A stretch of DNA of 64,000 nt from Mikania micrantha. Lineage: Eukaryota > Streptophyta > Magnoliopsida > Asterales > Asteraceae. The notes under the pieces were generated by a model. The model ran no database searches. It had not been told where the DNA came from and saw nothing but the letters and a program-made list of their open reading frames with translations. The translations under genes were made by a program, and so were the position numbers. How positions within the stretch are numbered: the stretch's first letter is position 1; every line of letters begins with the position of its first letter. The stretch lies in assembly GCA_009363875.1 (NCBI GenBank), contig CM018682.1:56752031-56816030 (forward strand), read 5' to 3'. Below, piece after piece: positions 23,255 to 34,059 of this stretch.

Positions 23255-26200
23255 CTACTGCCCATGCACAAGTTTGAAAGATTCTCTAACATAGGCTTCC
23301 AGAAGAACTACTTGATCTTCAATTGTTAGTTGCTCTGGCTCACCTTCAAAGAAGAACTCAGGTCCATAGTATTCAGAGAGATACCTGCATGTGGATCCAT
23401 TGTGCAATTCAATCCTTGTGATTTCTCTGTATACGAATTCATCTGGATGTTTTCCTTCAAGGAACAGTTGTAGCTCATTCTTCTTTACCCCTTCCATCCT
23501 TTTGTATACCAGCCCCTTCTTGATCATTTTGTTTTCCAATAACTTAGAAGCTGGCATCTTAGCATTGTAGAACTTTTTAAAATCATCAATGATTTCCCAA
23601 GGGTCCATCACAAACCCAGCCATAATGTCAGCACTTATCACCCTTTTTATTCTTCCTCTGTATTCTTGTGGAATGTTTCTTGTGTGTATCCTGTTTTGCA
23701 CCCTTGGGTCAGGCCATACCCGGATTACATCTTTCCTGTACTGAAAGGTATGCCTTAGTGCAAATAGTCTTTGTGCTTCCTTTCTCATGACTGTTATTGA
23801 AGAAGTCTGAGGGTAGTCTTTGTCTACCAATCTTAGAATCTTGTCATCATATACTCTCTGACTTTCTTCTTCTTCTATCTTTATCTTCACAGCTTCCATC
23901 CGAGATTCAGGTGTCATCTTTGGATGTTGTCCAAACACCAAAGGCTTTTCAGGAATATAGTTAGCAGGCAATGTTACTAATTTCTTTTGAACAACCAATT
24001 TTGAACCAGTTGTTGATGATTCAGGTTTATGAACTTTTGCTTTAAGTACAGAGGAGATGGGAAGCCTGTCTTCCTCATCAGATTCCTCCTCTTCTTGAAT
24101 CCTTAATAATCTCCTCTTCTTAGGAGGAGCACCAACATCAGCAACTTGAGCAGAGGTTACTTGTTCAATTTCTTTCTCAGCACTTTTCTCTAAATTAACT
24201 TGCTCAACCTCCTCCTCAGCAATAGTAGCAACCTCAGCATGTTTATTCTTCTTTTGTCTCTTGTATGTAACTTGAATAGCTGGAGACCTTTCAACTGTTT
24301 CAACTGGAGACCTTTCAGATACATTGTCTTCATCTTCTTTTCTTTGCCTTTTAGAAGCTGAAGTTGAAGCTGAAGCTGAAGCTGAAGCTGTGACTGAGTC
24401 TGTTCCTAACTCCCCCTTTTTGGCTGCAGGGGAAGAAGGAGTGTGAATAGAAGTAAGCTTGGCAGTCACAGCAGCATCGACCATTTGCTGTATTTGAGAG
24501 TGTGAGGGTAGCCTCTCATCAAGGGCTTGAGTTATGATGTTCTTTAGTAAGGGAGTGATGAGAGGGATAATTGTGAGAAGGACAGCAGCTAATGCCTCTG
24601 GGGGGCTAGAACCCAAAGGATTAGTGCCTGAAGCAGAGGCTGGTGGCTTGTTAAATTGTGGAATAGAGGTGGAAGTGTTTGTGTGACCTTCAAGATTAGA
24701 AGGTGCCATCTGTGGGGTAATAGGGGAAGATGGTCTTTTGTCCTTGGACATCTTGGTGAGTAGCTCATTGAGCCTACAGACCTCAGCCTCAAGGAGTTTG
24801 TTCTGTTGCAGAACATCAGCAAGAGTCCTTTGGTCATCAGTAGCTTTGGCTAAATCATCTGACCTCCTGATAGTATCAGGATCTACCTGAGTTGAGTGTG
24901 GCTCAACATGCTCAGGTGCCCCTTTTTCTTGGAACTGGGGACTTTCAACCTCAGGGATAATCCCTTCATCAGTTGTTGCCTCTGACAGGGTCTTAGCTAT
25001 GTTACTACTATCAATCACTCCAAAGGATGGAAGTGACGAAGTAGCAGCCCTGTCAGATATCAGAATCTCTCTTTCCACACTAGGAGATCTGATTTGGTAG
25101 TCAAAGTCCTGTGGGTTATCAAAGACACTTTGATCCTCCCCCTCAATGTGGGAGCTAATCCCAGTAGTGATAGGTGTCTGGGTGGGGATAGGAGTGTTCA
25201 ACTGATCCAGGATTTGTTCAATAACAAAAGTTGGGCTGTGTTGGGTGGTTTCCATAGGATTTGGCTTTGAAGCAGAATGCACCCGGGGAGAGTGGTGCTT
25301 TTCAATAGAAACCTTTTCAACTGAAACAGGTTCTAGAAATGTGTCTGCCCCTTCAATGGTTGCACCAGGTTCCTGTTGAAAGGAATCCTGGGCGGTTTGA
25401 GCTGGTGGAGTCTGATGGACCACTGGTTGACTACTCCCAGTGGCCATATCATGCCTTGGTGCGGCATGGGCAGACTCAGGGGACTCATTTCCCTGAGCAG
25501 CCTTTTTGGGCTTTTTGGATTTTGGTTTGGTGGGGACTTTGGATTTGGATGTAGAAGTGGAGACTGTGGGTTCCCTCTGCTTGGGTTTTAGCTTTTGGGC
25601 AGCCTCTTTGAGAGTGGGGTTGGTGTTGTGTCGGGAATATACCTCCAGTAGAACAGCTGGAGCAGAGATCCCCTGACCAACAAGGCCATTGTGCTGTAGC
25701 TGTTTTTCTATGATGGCCATGATAAATCGTGGATAAAGTAGCCATCTAGAAGAAACAGGCTTACCAGCATGTTCAGTTAATTCTGAAAACAATATTTGTG
25801 AAAAGTTTAGTTTTTGAGATTCCAGAATTGAATACAATACCTGTTGCCACCTGGAGGACATTTGGTCCCATGAGGAAGATTTCGGAGCCAAGCAAATGTT
25901 GATCATATGAAATATCAGACGCTCTGGATCATTGAAATTCTTCTTGTACAGAGTTGAATCACTTAGGTCACCTTGGTATTCATGACTTGTGAAACAGAGG
26001 TCAAGTTGGTTCTTTGGAAATTGGGTGAGTAAGTTCGCATCATCAAGTTGGAGAACCTCCCTTAGTTCAGCTGGACTGATGTGCACATTATGACCATTTA
26101 CTGTTGATCGAAGAGATATCACACCAGTGCCGATGTTGATGAGCTCGACATTCATCCAAAATTGATGAATGGATTCAACATGAAGTGTGGGATTTATGAG

Positions 26201-26323
26201 AAAGGCGGTTTGGAATTGGGATGCATTCATTAAGTCAACGGCTTCATCAAACTTGGACCAGAAGGAAGATTTGGTGAGGTAGGCAACAGAGTTATGACGA
26301 GGTTTAAGGTTCATGGTCGCCAT
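23255..26323 (-). CDS. Copia extra ORF (1022 codons), function unknown
   Basis: This is an intact open frame between pol and the 3' LTR, in the same sense. The N-terminal block (about 1-210) looks folded, with conserved-looking phrases such as INPTLHVESIHQFW and SPAELREVLQLDD. I recall similar openings in predicted proteins of Asteraceae genomes, often given doubtful host-gene names. Then come a low-complexity Ser/Pro/Thr-rich middle; a basic patch KPKSKKPKK (266-274); a short heptad segment (about 498-527); a hydrophobic run LAAVLLTIIPLITPLLKNII (578-597); an Ala/Ser repeat (about 646-656, from GAAGCT repeats); a second basic patch PPKKRRLLR (733-741); and a second folded block (about 800-1022). 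The position fits the env-like ORF of SIRE elements, but I see no signal peptide. It is intact although pol carries two nonsense codons. Confidence 0.75.
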   Translation of the reverse strand: MATMNLKPRHNSVAYLTKSSFWSKFDEAVDLMNASQFQTAFLINPTLHVESIHQFWMNVELINIGTGVISLRSTVNGHNVHISPAELREVLQLDDANLLTQFPKNQLDLCFTSHEYQGDLSDSTLYKKNFNDPERLIFHMINICLAPKSSSWDQMSSRWQQVLYSILESQKLNFSQILFSELTEHAGKPVSSRWLLYPRFIMAIIEKQLQHNGLVGQGISAPAVLLEVYSRHNTNPTLKEAAQKLKPKQREPTVSTSTSKSKVPTKPKSKKPKKAAQGNESPESAHAAPRHDMATGSSQPVVHQTPPAQTAQDSFQQEPGATIEGADTFLEPVSVEKVSIEKHHSPRVHSASKPNPMETTQHSPTFVIEQILDQLNTPIPTQTPITTGISSHIEGEDQSVFDNPQDFDYQIRSPSVEREILISDRAATSSLPSFGVIDSSNIAKTLSEATTDEGIIPEVESPQFQEKGAPEHVEPHSTQVDPDTIRRSDDLAKATDDQRTLADVLQQNKLLEAEVCRLNELLTKMSKDKRPSSPITPQMAPSNLEGHTNTSTSIPQFNKPPASASGTNPLGSSPPEALAAVLLTIIPLITPLLKNIITQALDERLPSHSQIQQMVDAAVTAKLTSIHTPSSPAAKKGELGTDSVTASASASASTSASKRQRKEDEDNVSERSPVETVERSPAIQVTYKRQKKNKHAEVATIAEEEVEQVNLEKSAEKEIEQVTSAQVADVGAPPKKRRLLRIQEEEESDEEDRLPISSVLKAKVHKPESSTTGSKLVVQKKLVTLPANYIPEKPLVFGQHPKMTPESRMEAVKIKIEEEESQRVYDDKILRLVDKDYPQTSSITVMRKEAQRLFALRHTFQYRKDVIRVWPDPRVQNRIHTRNIPQEYRGRIKRVISADIMAGFVMDPWEIIDDFKKFYNAKMPASKLLENKMIKKGLVYKRMEGVKKNELQLFLEGKHPDEFVYREITRIELHNGSTCRYLSEYYGPEFFFEGEPEQLTIEDQVVLLEAYVRESFKLVHGQ

Positions 26324-26429
26324 TGAAACAGAGACTTGAGAGGGAAGATAGGTTTTTGAAAAAGGTTTAAAGTTCTGAGAAAGTGATAATGAAACAACTG
26401 AAGAAGGTTTGAGTTAAATAGAGAAAACA

Positions 26430-26700
26430 GCAGAGGTTGAAACATCTGAAGAGTAAAAATACTCATCAGATGTTGTCGACATATTTTGTTCATCAGTTGT
26501 TTTCAGCAGTTGCTCATCAGACTTTGTGAAAAATGTGTTCATCAGAACTTGTGAACAGAATTTGTTCATCAGGCGTTTGTGATAGATTTGGTCATCAGAA
26601 CTTGTGAACAGAAGTTGTTCATCAGCACTTGTGAGAAATATTTGACCTTCAGTACTTAGTAAATCAACACCCATCAGTACTTGTAACTTAGAGTATTGAT
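26430..26700 (-). repeat. Copia inter-ORF linker: hairpin and about 30-bp CATCAG repeats
   Basis: Between pol and the extra ORF, a near-perfect inverted repeat (ACATCTGAAGAGTA ... TACTCATCAGATGT, 26444-26475) is followed by at least five diverged copies of a roughly 30-bp unit (GTTCATCAG-ACTTGTGA). An 86-residue frame runs through it but is probably a by-product of the repeat. A related inverted repeat lies in both LTRs (near 22770 and 32245). Confidence 0.7.
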
Positions 26701-26860
26701 AAAGGTCAAATCTGTCCTTGAATCAGTACTTTTGATATTTATCAGTATTTACTGAAAATATCAAAAAGTTCAAGGTGAATAAAGAAAATTTTATTGTTAA
26801 CAGAAAAGGTAATATTTTTGGATTTTTGAAAATTTAAAGTTTATTTGTGGAAAAACCAAT

Positions 26861-29860
26861 CTATTCAAGTTGCAGCATACCAAGCCTTAGAACTAAATTT
26901 TGAAAAGTGGAGGTGTCTAAAGGCTTAGTAAAGATGTCTGCAAGCTCATCAGCACTAGGAACAAACTTTGGATCAATCAGACCCTTTTCAAAACAATCTC
27001 TTATAAAATGATGTCTGATCTCAATATGTTTGGTCCTAGAATGCTGAACTGGATTCTTGACAATACAAAGAGCTGAGGCACTATCCATTAACAATGGTGT
27101 CTTAGACTCTTTGATGCCATAATCCAAGAGTTGAGTCTGAAGCCAGAGAATTTGTGAAGTACAACTTGCAGCAGCAATGTACTCGGCTTCAGCAGTGGAA
27201 GTGGCCACAGATGTTTGTTTCTTACTTTGCCAAGAAACTAAACAATTTCCTAGAAACTGACAACCACCAGAGGTTGATTTTCTGGTAAGTTTGCAACCTG
27301 CATAGTCACTATCAGAGAAAGCAACCAGCTTGCAGGAATGCCCATTGGAGTACCAAATTCCCAGAGATTGAGTGACCTGCAAGTATCTGAAAATTCTTTT
27401 CACAGCAATTAAATGAGATTCTTTAGGTGTAGCCTGAAATCTAGCACAAACACATGTAGCAAACATGATGTCTGGCCTAGATGCTGTGAGATACATCAAG
27501 GACCCAATCATACATCTATAAAGAGTTTCATCAATTGATTTACCTTTCATATCTGCATCAAGTTGTGTGGTGCTGTTCATGGGGTTAGAACATGATTTAC
27601 AGTTTTGCAAATCAAATTTCTTTAACAAATCTTTTGTGTATTTGGCTTGATGAATGAAAATGCCATCAGTACTTTGTTTGATTTGAAGACCCAAGAAAAA
27701 CTGTAATTCCCCCATGGCACTCATTTCAAAATGTTTGGTCATTAACTCAGTGAAATCATCACACAACTTTGGATCAGATGAAGCAAATATAATGTCATCA
27801 ACATAAATTTGAACAAGTAGCTTATGTTGTCCTACATTCTTTATGAACAAAGTTTTATCAATGGAGCCTCTAGTGAAATTATTTTTAAGAAGAAAAGTGG
27901 ATAGAGTGTCATACCAGGCTCTAGGTGCTTGTTTCAGCCCATAAAGAGCTTTATCAAGCTTGTACACCCAATCAGGATGTTTATTGTCCTCAAAACCTGG
28001 TGGTTGACACACATACACTTCCTCTTTTATTTTACCATATAAGAAAGCACTTTTGACATCCATTTGAAAAACTTTTAATTTGTGTAAGACAGCATATGCT
28101 AAAAACAATCTAATTGCTTCCAGTCTAGCTACAGGGGCAAAGGTCTCATCATAATCAATACCTTCTTCCTGAGAGAACCCCTGTACAACCAGTCTGGCCT
28201 TGTTCTTAACTATTTGACCATTTTCATCTGTTTTATTCCTAAACACCCATTTAGTGCCTATTGCACACTTACCTTGGGGTAAAGGAACCAGCTCCCAGAC
28301 TTGTTGTTTCTTGAACTGCAACAACTCCAACTGCATAGCTTCCACCCAGCCATTGTCTTTGAGTGCAGTGTGATAGTTCTTTGGCTCTTGTTGACTGACA
28401 AATAAGGCATAGAGACAAAAGTTGGATAATTGACTTCTTGTTGAAACACCTGCAGAAATATCACCAAGAATTTGAGATAATGGATGATCCTTCAGTTCCT
28501 GATATGGAATAAGATCAGTGCAATTGTTTGCTGGGGATTCAGCTGCTGCAGATGTTGATGAAGAACCAGGGAACAATTCAGCTGGAATGTCAAATGATGT
28601 GGAAGAATCCAGAATTTCATCAGCATTTGTATTTGGAGGAGCAACTGGAGCAGGAGGAGCATCAGATTTAGCAGACAATGGCAGATTATCACTAAATCTG
28701 AACAGATGAGTACTTTCATCTTCATCATCAGGACTTCCGTGTGTGGTTTCTGTAGAAGCTTTTGGTGGATCTGCTTTAGGTACCTCATGTGCTTCACCAA
28801 TAGGCTCAACGGGAAATTCATGTTGCAAGATGTTAAGATCAAACATCTCAGCAGGATTTTGAGGAATGGAGTCTTTGGGACACTCATTGAATTTAACATG
28901 AAGAGTTTCTTCAACAATCTTTGTTCGACAATTGAACACTCTATAAGCCTTGCAAGTTGAAGAGTAGCCAACAAAATATCCTGCATCAACTTTTGAATCA
29001 AACTTTGTGAGTTGATCTTTGGTGTTAAGGATATAACATGGACACCCAAAAGCTCTGAAGAAAGAAATCAAAGGGGTTAGAGAGTGAAGTATTTCATATG
29101 GAGTTTTCAACCATCTTTGATTTACTAGAACCCGGTTTTGCACATAGCAAGCTGTGTTGATGGCTTCTGCCCAGAAGGTCAAAGGCAGGCCAGAGTCAGC
29201 CAGCATTGTTCTGGCAGCTTCAATCAAGGTTCTATTTTTCCTTTCTACAACTCCATTTTGTTCAGGAGTCCTGGGAATACTGTACTGCCTCTGAATTCCC
29301 TTTGACAAATAAAATTCATCCAAAATGTGATTTCTAAATTCAGTGCCATTATCACTCCTTACACACTTGACAGGAATAGAATATTGCTTTTCAACATACA
29401 ACACAAAGTTCATAATAGCCTTGGCAACCTCACCTTTTGAGTGCAAGAAGAAAGTCCAGACAAACCTTGAGTATTCATCTACAATAACTAGACAATACTT
29501 CTTCTTTGCCATAGACATTATCTGAACTGGCCCAAACAAATCCATGTGCAACATGTGCAAACAACCAGTGGATTTGGAATCTCCAATTGGAGGAAAAGAG
29601 ACTTTGTGTTGCTTTCCTTTCAAGCATGCAGTGCAATTCTCATCACAACTAAAATCCTTTAAAGGAAGACCTCTAACCAATCCATGTTTCACCAATTGAT
29701 TCATGTTTTTGATGTTCACATGACCTAATCTTCTATGCCACAGATTGGACTCCTTGAAAGAAGCCTTAGAGAATAAACAAGGATGACCTTTAACAGAGAT
29801 TTTCTTTGATAAATCAAAGGCATATACCTTTCCTACTCTGTTAGCCTTAAGGAGTGTATA
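26861..29860 (-). pseudogene. Copia pol: integrase, reverse transcriptase, RNase H
   Basis: The open frame extends from a TAG at 29861-29863 to the stop at 26861. Pre-integrase and zinc region: CTACLKGKQH. Integrase core: HMDLFGPVQ, then DNGTEFRN and EQNGVVERKNRTL. Reverse transcriptase (RVT_2 type): KWVFRNKTDENG, QMDVKSAFLYG and the catalytic YVDDIIFAS. RNase H: SDSDYAGCKLTRKSTSG, STAEAEYIAAAS and KHIEIRHHFIRD. All catalytic motifs look present, so the protein would be active if translated. It is cut off from gag and protease by two upstream nonsense codons. The nearest ATG is at 29719. Confidence 0.93.
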
Positions 29861-30163
29861 CTAATCTAAAACTTTGCCAATCAGAGGCAACACATCAGAA
29901 GATAAAATCCTACAATCTTGCTTGGTGAAAAGAGAAATATGACCTTTATCACACATTTGACTAACACTCAGAAGATTATACTTAAGATTCTCAACATGAT
30001 TTACATCATCAAACCTAACCTCACCATTGGTTACCATACCTTTCCCTATAATGTAACCCTTAGCATCATTTCCAAAGGATACAAATCCCTTCCTTCCTGT
30101 AAAATAGTTATTAAGAAGAGATCTGCTCCCAGTCATATGCATGGATCCTCCACTGTCAACATA
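29861..30163 (-). pseudogene. Copia protease region between two nonsense codons
   Basis: This is a short open stretch in the gag-pol frame, bounded by TGA at 30164-30166 and TAG at 29861-29863. It opens with the aspartic protease site YVDSGGSMHMTG, where copia elements usually have DSGCS; the G in place of C could be another lesion or a variant. The rest (VENLKYNLLSVSQMCDKG) is the usual copia protease end. The TGA sits where copia proteases commonly have Trp before the active site. Confidence 0.88.
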
Positions 30164-31726
30164 TCAGATGCTATTTTGGCATGCTGAAGGACCCTGGGAT
30201 TTTGAAGAAGTTGAACTTGAGGTGTCAGTTGAATCAATAGCCATCAAAGCAAGATTCACAAATGGATTGTCTCCACCATGTGGACCAGCTTCAGAGTACA
30301 TCTGCATATTGAAATCAGATAAGTCATCAGGTAAACTACTCCAATCAGCTACTCCAGGGGTGAAGAAGCTCTGATGTTGTTGTTGTTGAGGCTGTTGATT
30401 GGTTTGTGATTTGCTGGGATCAGGAAGAGCAGGGGATTGTGAAGGAACTAATGCTGGAGTGTGAGTAGATTGAGGCATGTAAAAGCATGGATATGGATAA
30501 GGCATGGGACTTTGTGATACAAAATGAGCTGGATAAAATTGTTGTTGACCAGACCCAGAAGATTGTTGTCCTTTGTTTTGTGGGTTATTGCTAGGAAAGG
30601 TCACAAAGGGTGCAGAGGAACTAGGTCCAGTAGATTTGCACTCTCTAGCAAAATGACCAAGCCTGTGACACTTGTGGCATCTCAACTTCCCTTTGTCAAA
30701 ACCAACTTTAGTTTTGCCAGATATGCCGGGAAATTTTCTTCCAGTTCTTTTGTAGAACTTTTGAGATCTGATGTTAATTAATGCCATCTGACTTAAAATA
30801 TCCATTTCCTCCAGATCATCATCTGGGATTCCTTTCAAGTCATCCATCACAAAACACAAATTATCAACATAATTTCCTGCATTACCATCAACTCCCACAA
30901 AAGCATGTTCAACATTGTTAGTAGAGAAATCAATATGTTCATCATAAGAACATTCAGACCCATTAAACTCTGACTCTTGACCAATTAATGCAGTGTTACC
31001 AGAAATAAAATCATCAGCAAGTTTTCCAGATGAAGACAGTTTTCTCTTCTGTTCTACCTCTCTCTCAAATGTTAATAGTTTCCCATGGAGTTGGGTGAGA
31101 GATAGATGTTCTAGATTTGCACTGGAGCATAGGACAATTATATATGTGTCCCATCTCTCAGACAATGATCTGAGAAATCTGTTATTCATCTGACTATTAG
31201 TATATTCCTGCTTAACCATTTTCAATTCAGAAATCAAACATGAAAACCGCTCAAATTGTTGAGTCAATGATTCACCCTTTCTATGAGAAAAGGTCTCATA
31301 CTGTTGAGCAAGGATTTCTCTAGTGTTTGCTAAAACCTCATCCGTTCCACCGAATTGTTCTTTCAGTGCAACCCAGAGGTCATGAGCAGTATCATGATGC
31401 ATCAAGCCAGAATAAATCTCATTCGGCAAAGCCATGGCCAGAATACCATGAGCTTTAGCATCAATTTCAAACAATTTAATATCCTCATCCGAATACATAT
31501 CCGAAGGTTTCGGAATCATTAGTTTAGTTTCAGGATCAGTGATCATGGGTTTATAAGGACCATGCACTACAGATTTCCAACATCCTGCACTATTAATTGA
31601 CAGGTGATGTAGCATTCGACGTTGCCAAATGTTGTACTCACTCCGAACCAGCATAGGAGGCTTGGTTGCAGAGCCTGTATTGTGCGGATCATTGTTTGGA
31701 GTAGTCATGATCTCAGATTTACTCAA
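30164..31726 (-). CDS. Copia Gag
   Basis: The coat protein part has 520 residues. The start at 31726 (MSKSEIMTT) is the first ATG after the PBS; 31708 is an alternative. The capsid region has YNIWQRRMLHHL, an ALPNEIY block and the helical stretch KGESLTQQFERFSCLI, typical of copia UBN2-type gag. The nucleocapsid knuckle is CHKCHRLGHFAREC (about 353-366), followed by a Gln/Pro-rich tail. It ends at a premature TGA just before the protease motif; the element would normally make one Gag-Pol chain. The coat protein itself could still be made. Confidence 0.9.
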   Translation of the reverse strand: MSKSEIMTTPNNDPHNTGSATKPPMLVRSEYNIWQRRMLHHLSINSAGCWKSVVHGPYKPMITDPETKLMIPKPSDMYSDEDIKLFEIDAKAHGILAMALPNEIYSGLMHHDTAHDLWVALKEQFGGTDEVLANTREILAQQYETFSHRKGESLTQQFERFSCLISELKMVKQEYTNSQMNNRFLRSLSERWDTYIIVLCSSANLEHLSLTQLHGKLLTFEREVEQKRKLSSSGKLADDFISGNTALIGQESEFNGSECSYDEHIDFSTNNVEHAFVGVDGNAGNYVDNLCFVMDDLKGIPDDDLEEMDILSQMALINIRSQKFYKRTGRKFPGISGKTKVGFDKGKLRCHKCHRLGHFARECKSTGPSSSAPFVTFPSNNPQNKGQQSSGSGQQQFYPAHFVSQSPMPYPYPCFYMPQSTHTPALVPSQSPALPDPSKSQTNQQPQQQQHQSFFTPGVADWSSLPDDLSDFNMQMYSEAGPHGGDNPFVNLALMAIDSTDTSSSTSSKSQGPSACQNSI

Positions 31727-31926
31727 TATCTATGAAAGTCAAATGAATTAATGTAAATTCCAACCAATTGATTCAACACAGATTGATATTCAAAAACAAA
31801 TCAACAGAAGTTAACAGAAAAATGTCAATCTATAACGAATTCTTACTAATCTGCTAATTCGATCAACCAGAGAACTGAATTGAGCAGTTTCAGAGATCAA
31901 TTGTATAATCGATCAATGATTAACCT

Positions 31927-31938
31927 GCTCTGATACCA
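31927..31938 (-). other. Copia primer binding site
   Basis: The minus strand reads TGGTATCAGAGC, an exact match to the initiator methionine tRNA complement, two bases inside the 5' LTR. Confidence 0.92.
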
Positions 31939-31940
31939 TT

Positions 31941-32502
31941 TGTAGGATCAGATGTTCTCATTTGATCAATAGCAGCGGAATTCAATGATGAATTAGCTCA
32001 ATATTAGCAAGAACAAAGTTAATTCAATCAAACAGTAAAACACAAGTTTGTTATAGAGAGAGAATTTCTGCAAAAGGAAATAATTCTTTCAATCGCAATA
32101 ACTTCGTTAATAAATTCAATGTGTCAACTGCCCTAATATAGAAGCAGTGACGTCTGATGATGTCACAAGATGTTGACATCTAACAGACAAAATATAACTA
32201 CTGAAAATAACCAAACAACTGAAAGAAGACGACAACATCTGATGAGTAAACTACTCATCAGACTTTTTACAAGTATTGAAAGGAAACTACTGAAGACTAA
32301 ACTAAACATCACAACAGCTGAAAGCTAACACTTCAGCTGTTGTGAACAACGTCTGAAGACTTGTTCTTCAGAGCTTGTAACTCTTCAGATCTTCTCTTCA
32401 ACAGTTGTTTGTCTTCAGCCTTTGTGTTCTTTTTCAGTTGTTGTGAGCCTGTGGGACTTAGAGGATTTTCTGATCCGGCTCATTGGTTCTTTTGGTCCAA
32501 CA
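31941..32502 (-). mobile_element. Copia 5' LTR (562 bp)
   Basis: It has the same length as the copy at 22467-23028, with four visible substitutions (for example AGGATCAG against AGGATAAG, and CCTGTGGG against CCTATGGG). It would carry the promoter for the minus-strand transcript. Confidence 0.95.
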
Positions 32503-34054
32503 CGAATAAAGCTTGACCGCATGGAGTCTTGGCCGAACCAAGGTGGGCCAACTGAACTAGGTCATGGTTCAACTAGCTAGGGTCGAATGACAGAGAGAAG
32601 GTGGACCGTATGGGTCTCATTCTCAGTGAATCTTGGTCGAATGAGGACTGCCGAATGAATGTTGGCCGAAAGAGATGCTCGAGCGAATGGCTACTGGTCG
32701 AATAGGTTCCCACGAATGAGAGTCGGTCGAATGGTGCATTGGCCGAATGAGAACCAGTCGAATAAAGGCTTTGCCGACTGAACACAACCGCCGAATAAGA
32801 GATGGCCGAATGAAGGGCTCGGTCGAAAGAAAGCAGTCGATCGAATAGCTGTTCATTCGGCGAAAGGAAGCAGAGTCATACGCTGTTGGCCATTCGGCGA
32901 GTGAGGTCTCACTCATTCGGCGAGCTGAAGGTGATGGCCATTCGGCCGTTCCTCCTTATGGGTGCAGTCCTCACAGATCCGGGTTTAAGGCTGGGTTTCG
33001 AACCAACCTTTGTTCCTAACATGTTTTTACAACTTCGTGAGTGATTTCCTTAGATGGTTATGGCTTGAAACCGGTTTTTAACAGTAGGGTTCGAACTAGG
33101 GTTTGAAAACCCTAAAACCGAAAAGAAAACTCGTTTTTACCTCGAATCAACTGGTTCAAAGCTTAGATCGGTTGTACTTTCACGATCTACAAGTGTTGGT
33201 GGTGATTTTGACACCAAGAACACCCAAAATGATGGTGATTTGAGCTAGAAATCTTAGTGAGAAGGTAGAAATTCTTGTGAAGGTTTAGAGAGAGAAAGTA
33301 GAGAGAGAGTGGGACGATTTTAGAACTTGAATTCTGGTTGGTGGTGGTTGTTATCACCATTAATGCCTCATTAAATGAGGTGGAAATACCGGGTTCGTTC
33401 GGGTTTGTTCGGTTTCACGTGTTTTCGCATAGAAACGTCGGTTTCTCGTCGTTTTCATTACGAAACGACCCGATTTTAAAGAGAGAATTTAGAAAATTAT
33501 TTTAGGTTGTGATTCCTAATAAATTACTAAATATCTTCTAATTATTTAATTTACAAAATATTTATTTAACGTTTAAATCGAATCGCGCGGTCATCGCGCG
33601 TATTTATTCGAATCGTCACCCGATCAAACACGACGATAACTTCACTTTTCAATATTGTTTTCTAATTATTGAATATCATTCAGAACGTTAAACTTTCAGA
33701 ATTATTCGTACAGATCGTCACCTATACAAATAATCCGTCGGTTTAGCATTCACGTAACGACATTCGTGCTGTTTTGTTCTGTAAAGCCTCACATACGTTT
33801 ATACATAATAAAATCCTAACAAAAAAAATCACATGATGGTTCTGTGTTGCCAGATAATTATCTGACTCAAGAACCATTGTTCTGGACTGAGTTTTCTGAA
33901 TTGATTATGAATTCTCTGTTTTGATAGCATAAAATGATACTGAAACTTGATATGAATATGAAATACACTGAATTACATAAGACTTGTACCTGATTACTGT
34001 TCACGTACTGTTTACGATCACTGTTCCGGTGACGTTTCCGGCACTGATGTTACA
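32503..34054 (-). mobile_element. Element C 5' LTR, outer part (after the copia insertion)
   Basis: It resumes with the duplicated CGAAT and continues the word array (to about 32955), donor-like CGAG|GTAAAAA (33140-33139), leader box (about 33213-33190), GCGAAAC-type upstream block and the TGTTACA end. It matches 13453-15005. This part would contain the promoter of C, so C transcripts would have to read through the copia element before gag. Confidence 0.93.
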
Positions 34055-34059
34055 CGACC
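34055..34059. repeat. Right target-site duplication of element C (CGACC)
   Basis: An exact copy of 10864-10868. Confidence 0.93.

Larger units (their letters stand above)
22467..32502 (-). mobile_element. Complete Ty1/copia element, SIRE-like layout with an extra ORF
   Basis: It is 10,036 bp long with two 562-bp LTRs, flanked by the 5-bp duplication CGAAT (22462-22466 and 32503-32507). Read on the minus strand: LTR, PBS, gag-pol, a short repeat-rich linker, a 1022-codon ORF, polypurine tract, LTR. The gag-integrase-RT-RNase H order is that of Ty1/copia. An extra ORF after pol in the same sense is typical of the SIRE lineage; the lineage call rests on layout only. I could spot four substitutions between the LTRs, so insertion was recent and later than that of C. 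Confidence 0.95.
10869..34054 (-). mobile_element. Element C: complete Ty3/gypsy chromovirus, minus strand, carrying a nested copia
   Basis: The outer ends are TGTCACACC (10869) and GATGTTACA (34054), flanked by the perfect 5-bp duplication CGACC. Read on the minus strand: 5' LTR (34054-19878, interrupted by copia 22467-32502), PBS, gag-pol (19703-15040), polypurine tract, 3' LTR (15005-10869). With the copia and its duplicated CGAAT removed, the 5' LTR is 4136 bp against 4137 bp for the 3' LTR. The two are nearly identical by eye, with only scattered substitutions and a short indel (near 11515 against 20525). This points to a recent insertion. The missing pol functions mean C could now move only with proteins from a relative. 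Confidence 0.95.
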
